Below are positions 33,788 to 43,200 of a DNA stretch of 64,000 bases, piece by piece; positions within the stretch are counted from its first letter, which is position 1, and every line of letters starts with the position of its first letter. Source of the DNA: Pararge aegeria (Eukaryota; Arthropoda; Insecta; Lepidoptera; Nymphalidae); the NCBI RefSeq assembly GCF_905163445.1, contig NC_053201.1:9620001-9684000 (forward strand), in the 5' to 3' direction. The position numbers and the translations under genes are program-made. The notes under the pieces were generated by a model. That model was given only the letters and a program-made list of their open reading frames with translations, was not told where the DNA came from and did no database searches.

Positions 33788-33985
33788 CACTAGCCGTTCC
33801 CGCGTTCTTCATCATCTTTTTTACAAATCTCATGGGAACCGCTTGTTTTTCAGGAATAAAAAGTATTCCCATATTTTCAACTAACTCTATGCCAAAAATC
33901 AAGTTGATAAGTTGCTTAGTTTGGATGTGTAGCAAGGACATACAAACACACTTTCGCATTTATAATATTAATAATAATAATAATA
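33788..33985 (-). repeat. Helitron-like or retroposon fragment and (AAT)n
   Basis: From 'actagccgttcccgcg' through 'aggaataaaaagtattccc', 'tgccaaaaatcaagttgat' and 'tttcgcatttataatatta', into 'aataataataataataa'. The same order, inverted, appears at 49960-50130 and 50790-50985. Confidence 0.6.
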
Positions 33986-34077
33986 AAAGCCCTTATTAAC
34001 AATCTAAAATATTACATTTCAACTTATTTCTAGTTAGTACTTCCCAAGTAACAACTGTTTTGGTACAAATTTACGTT

Positions 34078-34260
34078 TTATACTAGACACCGGTTATTTG
34101 ATTGTCTTGCTCTCCAGCATAGGCCCCCAAGCGTTCTCCACAAAGAATTATCCCTTGCTTTTCTCTTCCAAATTGTTCCAGCCACTTTTTCAATATCATC
34201 TTCCCACCTACGATACTGTCTACCCTTACTTCTCTTTTTATATCCAGGACACCATTCCAT
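34078..34260 (-). pseudogene. RTE-type LINE: ORF C-terminal remnant
   Basis: The minus-strand frame reads KKRSKGRQYRRWEDDIEKVA followed by GTIWKRKARDNSLWRTLGGL. The pattern R-G-R-x-x-x-R-W-x-D-D-I, then W-x-x-x-A-x-D-x-x-x-W-x-x-L-G, is the C-terminal tail after the reverse transcriptase domain in endonuclease/RT proteins of RTE-like LINEs. Only about 60 codons remain, with no RT catalytic motif, so the copy is 5'-truncated. It is uninterrupted over this length, implying modest age. Confidence in LINE origin is high, in clade moderate. Confidence 0.7.
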
Positions 34261-34264
34261 TATA

Positions 34265-35064
34265 ATATTAGTAAGGATTTAATTCATTATTGCATAATTC
34301 TGTTTTTATATTGACGTAAATTTCTATCTAACAATATACAAAGTTAACGTTTACATATAACTTATTAGTAGTTTTCTCTCATAGGAGCCATGATCCTCAA
34401 ATTTGAGGCAACTATGCGAGAAGAACATACAATTTTTTAATTCCCGACGCAAAAAGAGAGGTGCTATATATTTTTTACTTCATAGTGTAATTCAAATATA
34501 TGGAATGCAATTGTCTTAATATTATTCATATAAAATAAAGATTTGAAGAAGTTATAAATTGCACTATACTATGGACTATAGCAAATTAAGTTGAATGTTC
34601 ATTGTATATCATAGAATTCCACAAAGTAGCGCATTCTTCTATTGCACGCCTCATAAGCGAAGTGTTGAGGTGGGTTTTACTGTCAGTGCACACCGAGTGA
34701 TTCTCCAACTTAAAATGTCACTTTTTTATTCTTTATTGCTTTCATAAGTGAATATAAATAAACAAATGTTGTGTAAAAACACTATTTTTAACACTCATGA
34801 TATTTTTAAATCTCTCTTTATTATTTAGACTAATTAAAAAATTGTTTAAAAAAGTTCTGTCTTGGACGTTCGTGTGTCTGTATGTGCGCATTCCGTGTCT
34901 TGTGGTCACGATAACGAGCGAAATACTTCATTTATAGAGTTGGTTTTTTTTTTATAGGCTTCAGTATTTTGAGGAATAGAAGCCTATTACTTTTCACTTT
35001 AAAAAAAGATGTAGTTTAATTATTATTTATAAATAATCTCAATTTTATTGTGAGATCACTTGTT
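34265..35064. other. No gene seen
   Basis: 34610-34700 ('cacaaagtagcgcattctt', 'ttgcacgcctcataagcg') has a faint echo near 55510. Otherwise nothing recognised. Confidence 0.35.
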
Positions 35065-35110
35065 TGACGGCCGATTGGCGCAGTGGGCAGCGACCCTGCT
35101 TTCTGAGTCA
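35065..35110 (+). repeat. SINE S1 head only
   Basis: 'gacggccgattggcgcagtg' plus 'ggcagcgaccctgctttctg' is the first 46 bp of S1, including the A box. It stops before the B box. Confidence 0.8.
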
Positions 35111-36150
35111 AACGGAACTTGCAAACGAGACACAAAAAAAAATGACAAATACTTATGGCAAGACCAAAACAATAAACATGCTCATTCGGTTCTTATCTTA
35201 TGTGTCACTAATAACTAATATGTTTTTTTTCTTATTTCTACAGTGCAATGCAAAAATATGTTTGTTTACTTTATATATTATGTATAATTAATATTATTAA
35301 CTTTTTTTTTTACCCTCCCGACCAAAGCCGATCCCGAAAAATCGGTTATTGATCCCGATAACAGGAAGAATCGATCTGGTAACCCTGACCGGAACCCAGC
35401 AACGCAACGCAACGCAACATGGTGGTAGTACTTTCCAAAAAGCTCTTCTATAACTAAGTTAAGGATAATATAAATGCAACTAACCGTTTAACATGCTCTC
35501 AGAGACATATAGGGGAAGTCCCCGAAAGTAGGTCACACATCTAGTTACTGAATTGCGCCAACAATCGAATGATTTGCGCTGACTCAAGTAGTCACAGTGC
35601 CCTCAAGTGGCAACGACAAATAGACGCCATTATGGAGTGGTACTACATTAAATAAACTTTTGGAATTTAAATTTGGAATTGATGGCAAAGTAACGCCCTG
35701 CTTCTTGTGAGGAGCGCATAAAAACGTGTAGTACCAAAAATAACTTTCAACCGAGTTACCAAGTCACTAAAAGACGCTTCAACTTGGTAAGTTTCAAAAG
35801 TTCCGCGATCTACATCCATTTTAAAATTTTCATCGTTCATAATATCTCGATCTATAAAGTTTAAAATTATGTTCACGGCTATGCCTCTTAAAACTTATTA
35901 CGTTAAAATAAAGATTAATTCCTTTTTTCAGTTTTTGTTTTTAATGTATCAAAGATTGTCTCTTGATTTAAGGAAACCCGCATTGGTAATAGGTATCGCA
36001 GAGGACGAAAGCCGAAAGCCGTTCTCTTCCTAATATTTATTTTTGTACGTTCGTAGAAAGTGCATTTCGAAAGGTCTATTTAGTGTTTAGTGTGGGGTAC
36101 AGATTAAAGAAATTAATAATTGAACCTTACAGGTTTTCTTGGTTTTTTGT
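35111..36150. other. No gene seen; (AACGC)n at 35399-35420
   Basis: A short 'caacgcaacgcaacgcaac' run precedes an R4-like scrap ('atggtggtagtac'). The minus-strand frame at 35667-35876 is unrecognised. Confidence 0.4.
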
Positions 36151-36154
36151 TTTA

Positions 36155-36480
36155 TTTATTTATTTATTCTTTAAGTACCAGAATTTGGAATACATTTGTT
36201 TTATAAATACAACCTAAAATAAACGTAAATTGTAAAACTAAATAAAATCTAAAACGTCTTCGAAACCACCTCAGCGAGGCACAGTTCCTAAGATGCTGGC
36301 AGCATTGCCCCTTTGGATGGCCAAAATAATTCGTTGGCCAAGGTAGCTGCCAGCTCTAGGATGACCGGTAGACTCGATAACCCTTTTGGATAATTCTTTA
36401 CAAAGAGCTCGTGCCTCCGGACCCCACAGTCCCATAGACTCCACTCTAAAAGGCACAAAAATGAAACTGCTATCCAGGTT
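36155..36480 (-). pseudogene. LINE family B: ORF2 C-terminal remnant
   Basis: On the minus strand 36470 to 36271 reads FIFVPFRVESMGLWGPEARA, then LCKELSKRVIESTGHPRAGS, then YLGQRIILAIQRGNAASILGT, an open frame homologous to 11418-11633. The 3' UTR extends to about 36155 ('aataaaatctaaaacgtctt' on the plus strand). The last residues differ from the 11-kb copy. It is a 5'-truncated dead copy. Confidence 0.75.
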
Positions 36481-36589
36481 TAACATAAATAACATGTGAA
36501 GAATTAAGAGTTGACTGACATATCACACGGCTGTGACAATGCAGTTTAAGATGTATGACAATTATATTAAACCTGGTTATCGGTATCTG

Positions 36590-36765
36590 CGCGACATTTT
36601 ACCGGGACGTTACATCGCTTGGTAGCACGTCTTTGTCGGTAGAGTGCACACAGCCACATTCAAATCCTCCAACCAAACTAGACCAGAGAAAACTCAGAAA
36701 GTATGAATTCCCAAATTGCCCCAGTCGGGAATCAAACCCAGGACCTCCCACTTCAACCACAGGGA
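36590..36765 (-). repeat. SINE S3 5' half
   Basis: Ends with 'gggaatcaaacccaggacct', the inverted B box and head region, and contains 'cgcttggtagcacgtctttg'. The middle part is absent. Confidence 0.6.
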
Positions 36766-37048
36766 CATCGTCAAAACGCTTCGTTCCTTGTATTTATTTT
36801 TCTATCTCGCGTTCTGAATTGATTAACTCCCGATATTGTTGAACTACATTATCCGAACGACAACGTCCTTGGTCAAGTGGTTTGCACGTTCATAATTAGT
36901 ACTAGAGCGTTAGCAAAGTAGGTAGGTATTATGTAGAACAGTCCATTCAATGTACACATAATAGTGACTCATACTAGAAATATAAATAAACACAATAGGG
37001 ACATATATTTTTTTGATGGCCGCTCATTTTAGCGCACTCAAATTCAAA

Positions 37049-37680
37049 ATCAAATTCAAATTCATTTATTTCAAGTAGGCTTACTTTATAAGCACTTTTG
37101 AAACGTCAAGTATGTATATTTGTAGTGACTCTACCACCGGTTCGGAAAGCAGATTCTACCGAGAAGAGCCGGCAAGAAACTCAGCAGTTGCTCCTTTCCA
37201 ACATCAACAATTTACATTTTGCATTTTAACATTCATTTTTCTATCTTGTGAGAGCTGAAAGCGGAGCCGGATGCTTCCAAGCAACCTTGTCATTAAAAAA
37301 ATCATCAAATTCAAATTCAAATTCATTTATTTCAAGTAGGCTTACTTTATAAGCACTTTTGAAACGTCAAGTATGTATATTTGTAGTGACTCTACCACCG
37401 GTTCGGAGAGCAGATTCTACCGAGAAGAGCCGGCAAGAAACTCAGTAGTTGCTCTTTTCCAACATCAACATTTACAATCATTTTTCTATCTTGCGGGAGA
37501 TGAGAGCGAGGCTAGCTGCTTCCAATCTACCTTGTCATTGAGGAATTCATCAAATGTATAGTAACCTCGCTGTACTAGATGCGTTTTTACACATTTTTTA
37601 AATCTATGCATTGGTAGGTCAAGAATTTCCTTCAAAGAAATGTGTGGTTAGACCGCGGCTTCGCATTTAAGACTGTGCCA
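37049..37680 (-). repeat. LINE R3 3' end duplicated in tandem (261-bp unit)
   Basis: 'ttcatttatttcaagtaggc' starts at 37061 and again at 37322. Both are followed by 'ttttgaaacgtcaagtatg', 'gtagtgactctaccaccggt' and 'ccgagaagagccggcaagaa'. Read on the minus strand each copy ends in the 'gaatttgaatttga' LINE tail. The second copy extends further 5' (to about 37680) than the first. Confidence 0.75.
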
Positions 37681-38045
37681 AGAAAGACATGACCGACTTA
37701 CATATTTATCACAAAGCTTGGGAGAAACTCGCGATTCGCAGTTGTAGATGGAGAGGTTCTTTAGGGGAAGGTTGCGGAATCCACGATACCACTTGGTTTA
37801 TTGTTCTAGCACTGAGGAAAGCAAAGAAACGGAACAGTATCGTGATTGCGTCAGTGGCCGTCAGTATTTAATGTGGCTAGTGTGTCGAAATTTTCGCTCA
37901 CAAATTGATAAGTACCGTCACAAGAGAAAATGCCTACGAGACAATGTTTGAATCGTCTAACATAGACGGCGAGGCCTGAATGATTACATATGTTTTTAAG
38001 AAACAATAACAATAAAAAGAAAAGTAGATAGCCCCTACTGTCTTT
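37681..38045. other. No gene recognised; two overlapping short frames
   Basis: 37689-37871 and 37748-37951 are open in two frames over a less AT-rich stretch. Neither has a motif. This may be the body of the R3 LINE or of the element starting near 38050. Confidence 0.35.
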
Positions 38046-38049
38046 TTAC

Positions 38050-38384
38050 CTAACATTATGATGCAAAAGTTACCATGTCTGGCTATAATTGTGTTTTTTA
38101 CGCTATAACGCCTAAAGTACTGAACTAATTTTTCTGATAGCTGCTAATTGTATGGAAGTTCGTCACTTTTCCAGATAAAACCATGAAACTTTAGAAAGAA
38201 ATTTCTCTATTTTTATTAAACGGTTTTATTTAGCTCCCCCCGTTTGGTTTATTTATTATTCTTGGGTCAAATTTATTAATTCAAATTTCACCCTCTTCCT
38301 GTCAACTTATTAATCTGAAATTTTGTATATTCTTTGGATTTTGGTGACAATACAATTTATGTTTATTCATTATCATTATAAATT
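38050..38384. repeat. Unclassified element body leading into the 118-bp array
   Basis: Contains 'attaaacggttttatttagc', a phrase also present in the inverted-repeat arms at 47148 and 47845 and at 16675. This links the stretch to the same kind of element as the helicase remnant. Confidence 0.4.
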
Positions 38385-38685
38385 CAAGATGGCCGCCGCT
38401 ACAAAATGGCGGATAATTTATGTTTTATTAATCCCATCAATATGGGTATCAAATGAAAGGGCTCAACAAGCAGAATACAATATACTATAAAAAATTTAAA
38501 TACAAGATGGCGGCCGCTACAAAATGGCGGATAACGTAGGTTTTATCGATCCCATCAATATGGGTATCAAATGAAAGTGCTCAACCAGTATAATACAATG
38601 TACTATATAAAATTAAAATCCAAGATGGCGGCCTCTACAAAATGGCGGATAACTTAAGTTTTATCAATCCCATCAACATGGGTAT
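38385..38685 (+). repeat. 118-bp tandem units, left part, before the BEL insertion
   Basis: 'caagatggccgccgctacaa' starts at 38385, 38503 and 38621, an exact 118-bp period. Units carry 'aatggcggataac', 'cccatcaatatgggtatc' and 'aaatgaaag.gctcaac'. The array resumes at 46272 in phase (next unit at 46325, spacing 118 after removing the insertion). Confidence 0.9.
38681..38685 (+). repeat. Target-site duplication, left (GGTAT)
   Basis: GGTAT directly precedes the 5' LTR and is repeated at 46267-46271. A 5-bp duplication is usual for BEL/Pao integrases. Confidence 0.9.
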
Positions 38686-39255
38686 TGTTGAAGATTCACG
38701 ATACCTAAATTGATTAAGTAAATTAACAAATACTTTTGCGAGACCTTGTATCAAACAGTTGATTATTATAATAAGGAAGTTATGTTTTAATAGTTGATAA
38801 GGTAGATATATTGGTTATTTGTATGAAAAATATAAGTTAGTTGCGAGACCTAATCTCCGATAAGTCTATTTAGAGTATATTTTATTAGTAATAAATATAG
38901 ACGATTTATAGCTGTAAAATTAAACATAAGATTTATTTAAATTAAGCGGTCGATGCTTCCCCGTCACCAACCATACTGAAGCTGACCAATTTGTAAACAA
39001 CCGCTTCACTCTTTATGTATCACTATCTCTGTCTACTAATATTGCTATCTCTTTTACCTGTATTTGCATCCTTGTCTCATACTCTAATAAAGATACCGAT
39101 ATGCGCGCGCTTCTGTGAGCATAAAACCCCGCCTCACGCGGTCAAATCACGCACTTCACTCGCTGACTCTGAAGCGAACGCATCTCCGGTAAAACGACTA
39201 CACCTTGTTGTTTTATTTCACTACTGTGGATTGGACTCGTCTACGATCCTCCACA
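38686..39255 (+). repeat. BEL/Pao 5' LTR, 570 bp
   Basis: Begins TGTTGAAG and ends CTCCACA. It differs from the 3' LTR at two sites by my reading: A versus G in 'aataaatatag' near 38894, and T versus G in 'tcgtctacg' near 39242. A polyadenylation-type AATAAA is at 39086-39091. The last 200 bp are less AT-rich ('cgatatgcgcgcgcttctg'). The frame at 39015-39446 runs across LTR and leader and is not a gene. Confidence 0.96.
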
Positions 39256-39260
39256 GTGCA

Positions 39261-39277
39261 TGGTCCTTCGAGCCGGA
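39261..39277 (+). promoter_or_regulatory. Primer binding site, tRNA-Tyr type
   Basis: TGGTCCTTCGAGCCGGA is complementary to the conserved 3' end of eukaryotic tRNA-Tyr (...TCCGGCTCGAAGGACCA) over 17 nt. It lies 5 nt (GTGCA) after the LTR. It would prime minus-strand DNA synthesis. Confidence 0.85.
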
Positions 39278-40209
39278 TCCAAGAAACCGGCAAAATAAGA
39301 AAAGGAGACGAGCTCAAGTCAGTGAACATTTCTGCGAAGCAAGACTGAAAGGAATCAACCTATCGCTGCGGAACGGGTTCCGCGGGCTTGGAAGATCGTT
39401 CAAGTCAGGCTGCAGACCGAAGTCAACGTACAAGAAGTCTGTCTAGCAACGGAAAAGGCATCAACCCTTCGCTGCGGGTGCATTGAGGCGAAGCTCTGAA
39501 TAGCTGCCGAAGACCGCGAAGCCTGTGGGGAAGATCGTTTCTCGCGCTACAGACACAAGAAGTCCCACCTACAACGCATTGGCAAAAAGGAATCCACCAT
39601 CGCTGCGGGTGCATTGAAGCGAAGCTCTGGAGTAGCTGCTGAAGACCGCGAGGCTGTTGGGAAGATCGTTTTGCCGCGCTGCAGAGAAGACCTACAAGAA
39701 GTCTTACCTTCAACATACGAATAGGAATCCACCATCGCTGCGGGTGCATTGAGGCGAAGCTCTGCATAGCTGCCGAAGACCGCGAGGCCTGTTGGGAAGA
39801 TCGCTTCGCAACGTAGAAGAGAAGACTCAAAGCGGTTTACCGCGCCTCATCTGTTCACCACCTAACGGTGTCAAACGGTGAACAGTGAGTTAACGCCTAA
39901 CGGCGGGAGCAGTATACCAGACGGTACTGCCAGCTTGCCTTAACGGGCAGTAAGTCTGTAACAGTCTGATCGCGCCGGTACGGTTCGCGTGGGATAGCGC
40001 CCTCCTGGAAGGCACGCACGACGGTATCGGGCGTTCCCCCCGGTACCCGAGCGCGCGATTCTCACGCGTTACCCTCTGTCGGGCGATTCCTCACCACCCT
40101 ACCTTTATTTCCATCCCTGTCAGAGTGTGTTCTTCCTTTGGGACCCTCTGCCAGGACTGATAGGGCGTTAGGGCTGTTAGGGTCAAGAAGACTGAAGACC
40201 TGCGCCAAG
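39278..40209 (+). other. BEL/Pao 5' leader with ~133-bp tandem repeats
   Basis: 'cgctgcgggtgcattgaggc' recurs with start points 39470, 39601 and 39736 (131 and 135 bp apart). Each is followed by 'gaagctctg..tagctgc', 'gaagaccgcgag' and 'gttgggaagatcg'. A partial, more diverged unit precedes them from about 39350. The leader is much GC-richer than the window. Minus-strand open frames at 39423-39830 are products of the repeat. It may hold packaging or ribosome-entry functions; that is inference. Confidence 0.8.
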
Positions 40210-43200
40210 ATGAGTACCATCGAAACGCGAAGCAAGAAGTCACAACCGAAGGAAAATGAAGTCGGAAGCGACGAATCGGGAGATTCGTCTAGAACAGGCG
40301 AAACGTCAGGTACAGAGCGAACCACCTGTACAGAACAAACAACTAGCACCAATCAAACTACGACCACAACAGACTCAAGCAGTACAGCGAAAAACACACC
40401 ACAAGACGTGCATAGAAAAGCGACGGGATCACGGACATCGCAGAGCAAACGTGCAGAACTAGAAGCCCGTTTAGAACTCCAGCACAGAGAAAAAGAACAG
40501 GCGGACGCCGCAGCTGCACTCGCTCGTACTAAATTGGAGCTATTGCAACTAGCAGAGAACTCCGACCAAGAACCGGACGCTGAAAACGACCTAGTCAACG
40601 ATTGGATAGACAAAACTCCGCCGCCACAAGATACCGAATTTAACCGCAGTATGAACATCCTATCAAACCTAGTAGCAAAGGCAGTTCAACAAACCAACAG
40701 TAGTCACGAACACAGAACGGATACCGCACCAAAGAAACCACCAATATATATTAACGATCTGTACCTATTTGACGGAGATCCCATCAACTGGATACCATTC
40801 ATCAGCCACTACAAGGACACGGCATCATTTTTTAGCGACATCGAAAACACCGCTCGCATCAGGAAGTCCCTCAAAGGACTTGCAAGACAAACAGTAAAAT
40901 CTCTTCTATACACCAGCACGAACCCAGAAATAATATTAACAGAATTAGAAAGAAGATTCGGACAACCTTCATATATAATAAAAAGCGAAATCGCAGAACT
41001 CGACAAATTGCCCAAAATGACTGAAGACATTAAGGGCATAGGCACATTTGCTAGCGCAGTATTTAACAGCGTAAATACAATAAAACAATTAGACCGAAAG
41101 GAATATCTTTACTCTACCGATATATCGGATAGAATCGTGGGAAAAATGAGCACCATAGTAAGATTTCGATGGCAAGAATACAAATGCCACCGGACAAAGG
41201 AACCCATACTCAGTGTGCTGTCTGAGTTTTTAAATATGATATCGGATCAATTTGATGAGCCCGGTTTACGTCTCGAACAGAAGGTTAAAATAGAAAATAA
41301 CAAATCACGACCAATAAGAAGAGCCAGAGTTAATACGGCAAATCACGAATCAACCTACGAAAGTGACGAAGATTCAAACTACGACAGCGAGTTCGAAGAA
41401 GAAATGAGAATCGTCCTTACCGCCTCGGCAATAGAAGAAGAAAGATGTCCCCTATGCGAACAATCACACGATATTATCAAATGCGACAAATTCACAAAGG
41501 AACCCACCAAAGAACGTTGGGAAATAGTCAAAAGACTAAAGATGTGTTTCAAATGTCTCAAAACGAATCACAGACACTTTCAATGCAAAACTCAACCTTG
41601 TGGCAAGGATGGTTGCATCAGAAAGCATCATGAGCTACTGCATCAAGAAAGATTAAAACCAGACTCTAATAAGATAGTTTCAGTAAATCACATAGGCACT
41701 TCAAAAGCCTACTTAAAAATAGTACCTGTAGAGCTGTGCGGACCAAATGGCACTGAGACCGTCATGGCCTTACTAGATGAGGGGTCAACAGTCACTCTGC
41801 TGGTAGACAAAGTCGCCCACCACATAGGAGCCTCCGGACCTGCAAAGAGCCTAGTTATCGAAGGCATAAGCGGTCATCAAATGAAAACGGAAGAATCAAG
41901 ACATATTAAAATTCGTATCAAAGGTTTATTCTCAAGGACATATGAAGATCTTCAGGCACATACAATCGGACAACTCAACCTTATAGCACAATCCGTAAAG
42001 AAAGAAGACATAGAAGATTGCCCCCATCTTAAAGATATAGAAGATCAGCTGATATACGATGGAACGCCACCATCACTGTTAATAGGCCAAGACAACTGGC
42101 ACTTAATAGTGACAAGAGACTTGAAGACTGGTAGCGCATCAAAGCCCGTGGCATCCCTAACCAGCCTAGGATGGATACTTCACGGCTTGAAGACTGAAAC
42201 CTCAAAACCCGTCCTCTTCATAAATCACATTCATGAAAAAGAAACTGAAGACATAGATAAACTAATTAAAAACCATTTCAGTCTCGACTCGTTGGGAATA
42301 ACAGAAAGAAAACCACTAAAAGATCCCGAACAACGAGCCATGGCAATTTTAGAAAAAACAACTCATAGATTGCCCGAAGGAAGATTCGAATGCGGATTAC
42401 TATGGAAATCCGACGATGAAACTGTGCCACAAAATAGAAACAGTGCCTTACGCCGCCTACAAGGCATAGAAAGAAAACTAAATAAAAATGAAGACTTCAA
42501 ATTAAAATATACTCACCAAATACAAAATCTAATATCCAATGGATATGCCGAACTAGCCACCACAAAACCCACCTCGCCAAGAACCTGGTACCTGCCACAT
42601 TTCGCAGTAATACATCCACAAAAGGAAAAATTAAGAGTCGTGTTCGACGCCGCCGAACGCACAAATGGCAAAAGTCTAAACGATGCCTTACTATCCGGTC
42701 CTGATTTACTACAATCCCTCTTCGGCGTGCTGATAAGGTTCCGCCAAGGCCCGGTAGCCGTCGCAGCCGACATCAAGGAAATGTTTCTCAGAATCGTAAT
42801 ACGAGAAGAAGACAGAGACAGCTTACGATTCCTCTGGAAAGAGAACGAAACAGACGCAGAACCTAAAGAATACAGAATGAAGTCGCTAATATTCGGAGCA
42901 ACGTCATCACCCTGTTCAGCTATATACGTTAAGAATCGAAATGCTCAAGACTTCCAAGAAAAATATCCCGAGGCTGTGAATGCCATTCAACGTTGTCATT
43001 ATATGGACGACTATTTACAAAGCTTCCCAACAGTCGAAGAAGCAAAAAGAACAAGTAAAGAAGTGGACCTCATACACAAAAGTGGAGGTTTCGAACTAAG
43101 AGGATGGACATCGAATTATCCATCCACTATTAACACAATGGAAATCAACCATCCCGACCACATTAATTTGGGAGACCACGATAAATATGGGAAGACATTG

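Noticed and set aside
39015..39446. 143-codon frame at the start of the BEL element
   Set aside because: It spans the LTR, primer site and leader. The same frame begins again in the 3' LTR, so it is LTR sequence, not a gene.
39423..39830. 135-codon minus-strand frame with internal protein repeats
   Set aside because: The repeats are the antisense of the leader's tandem units. No domain.
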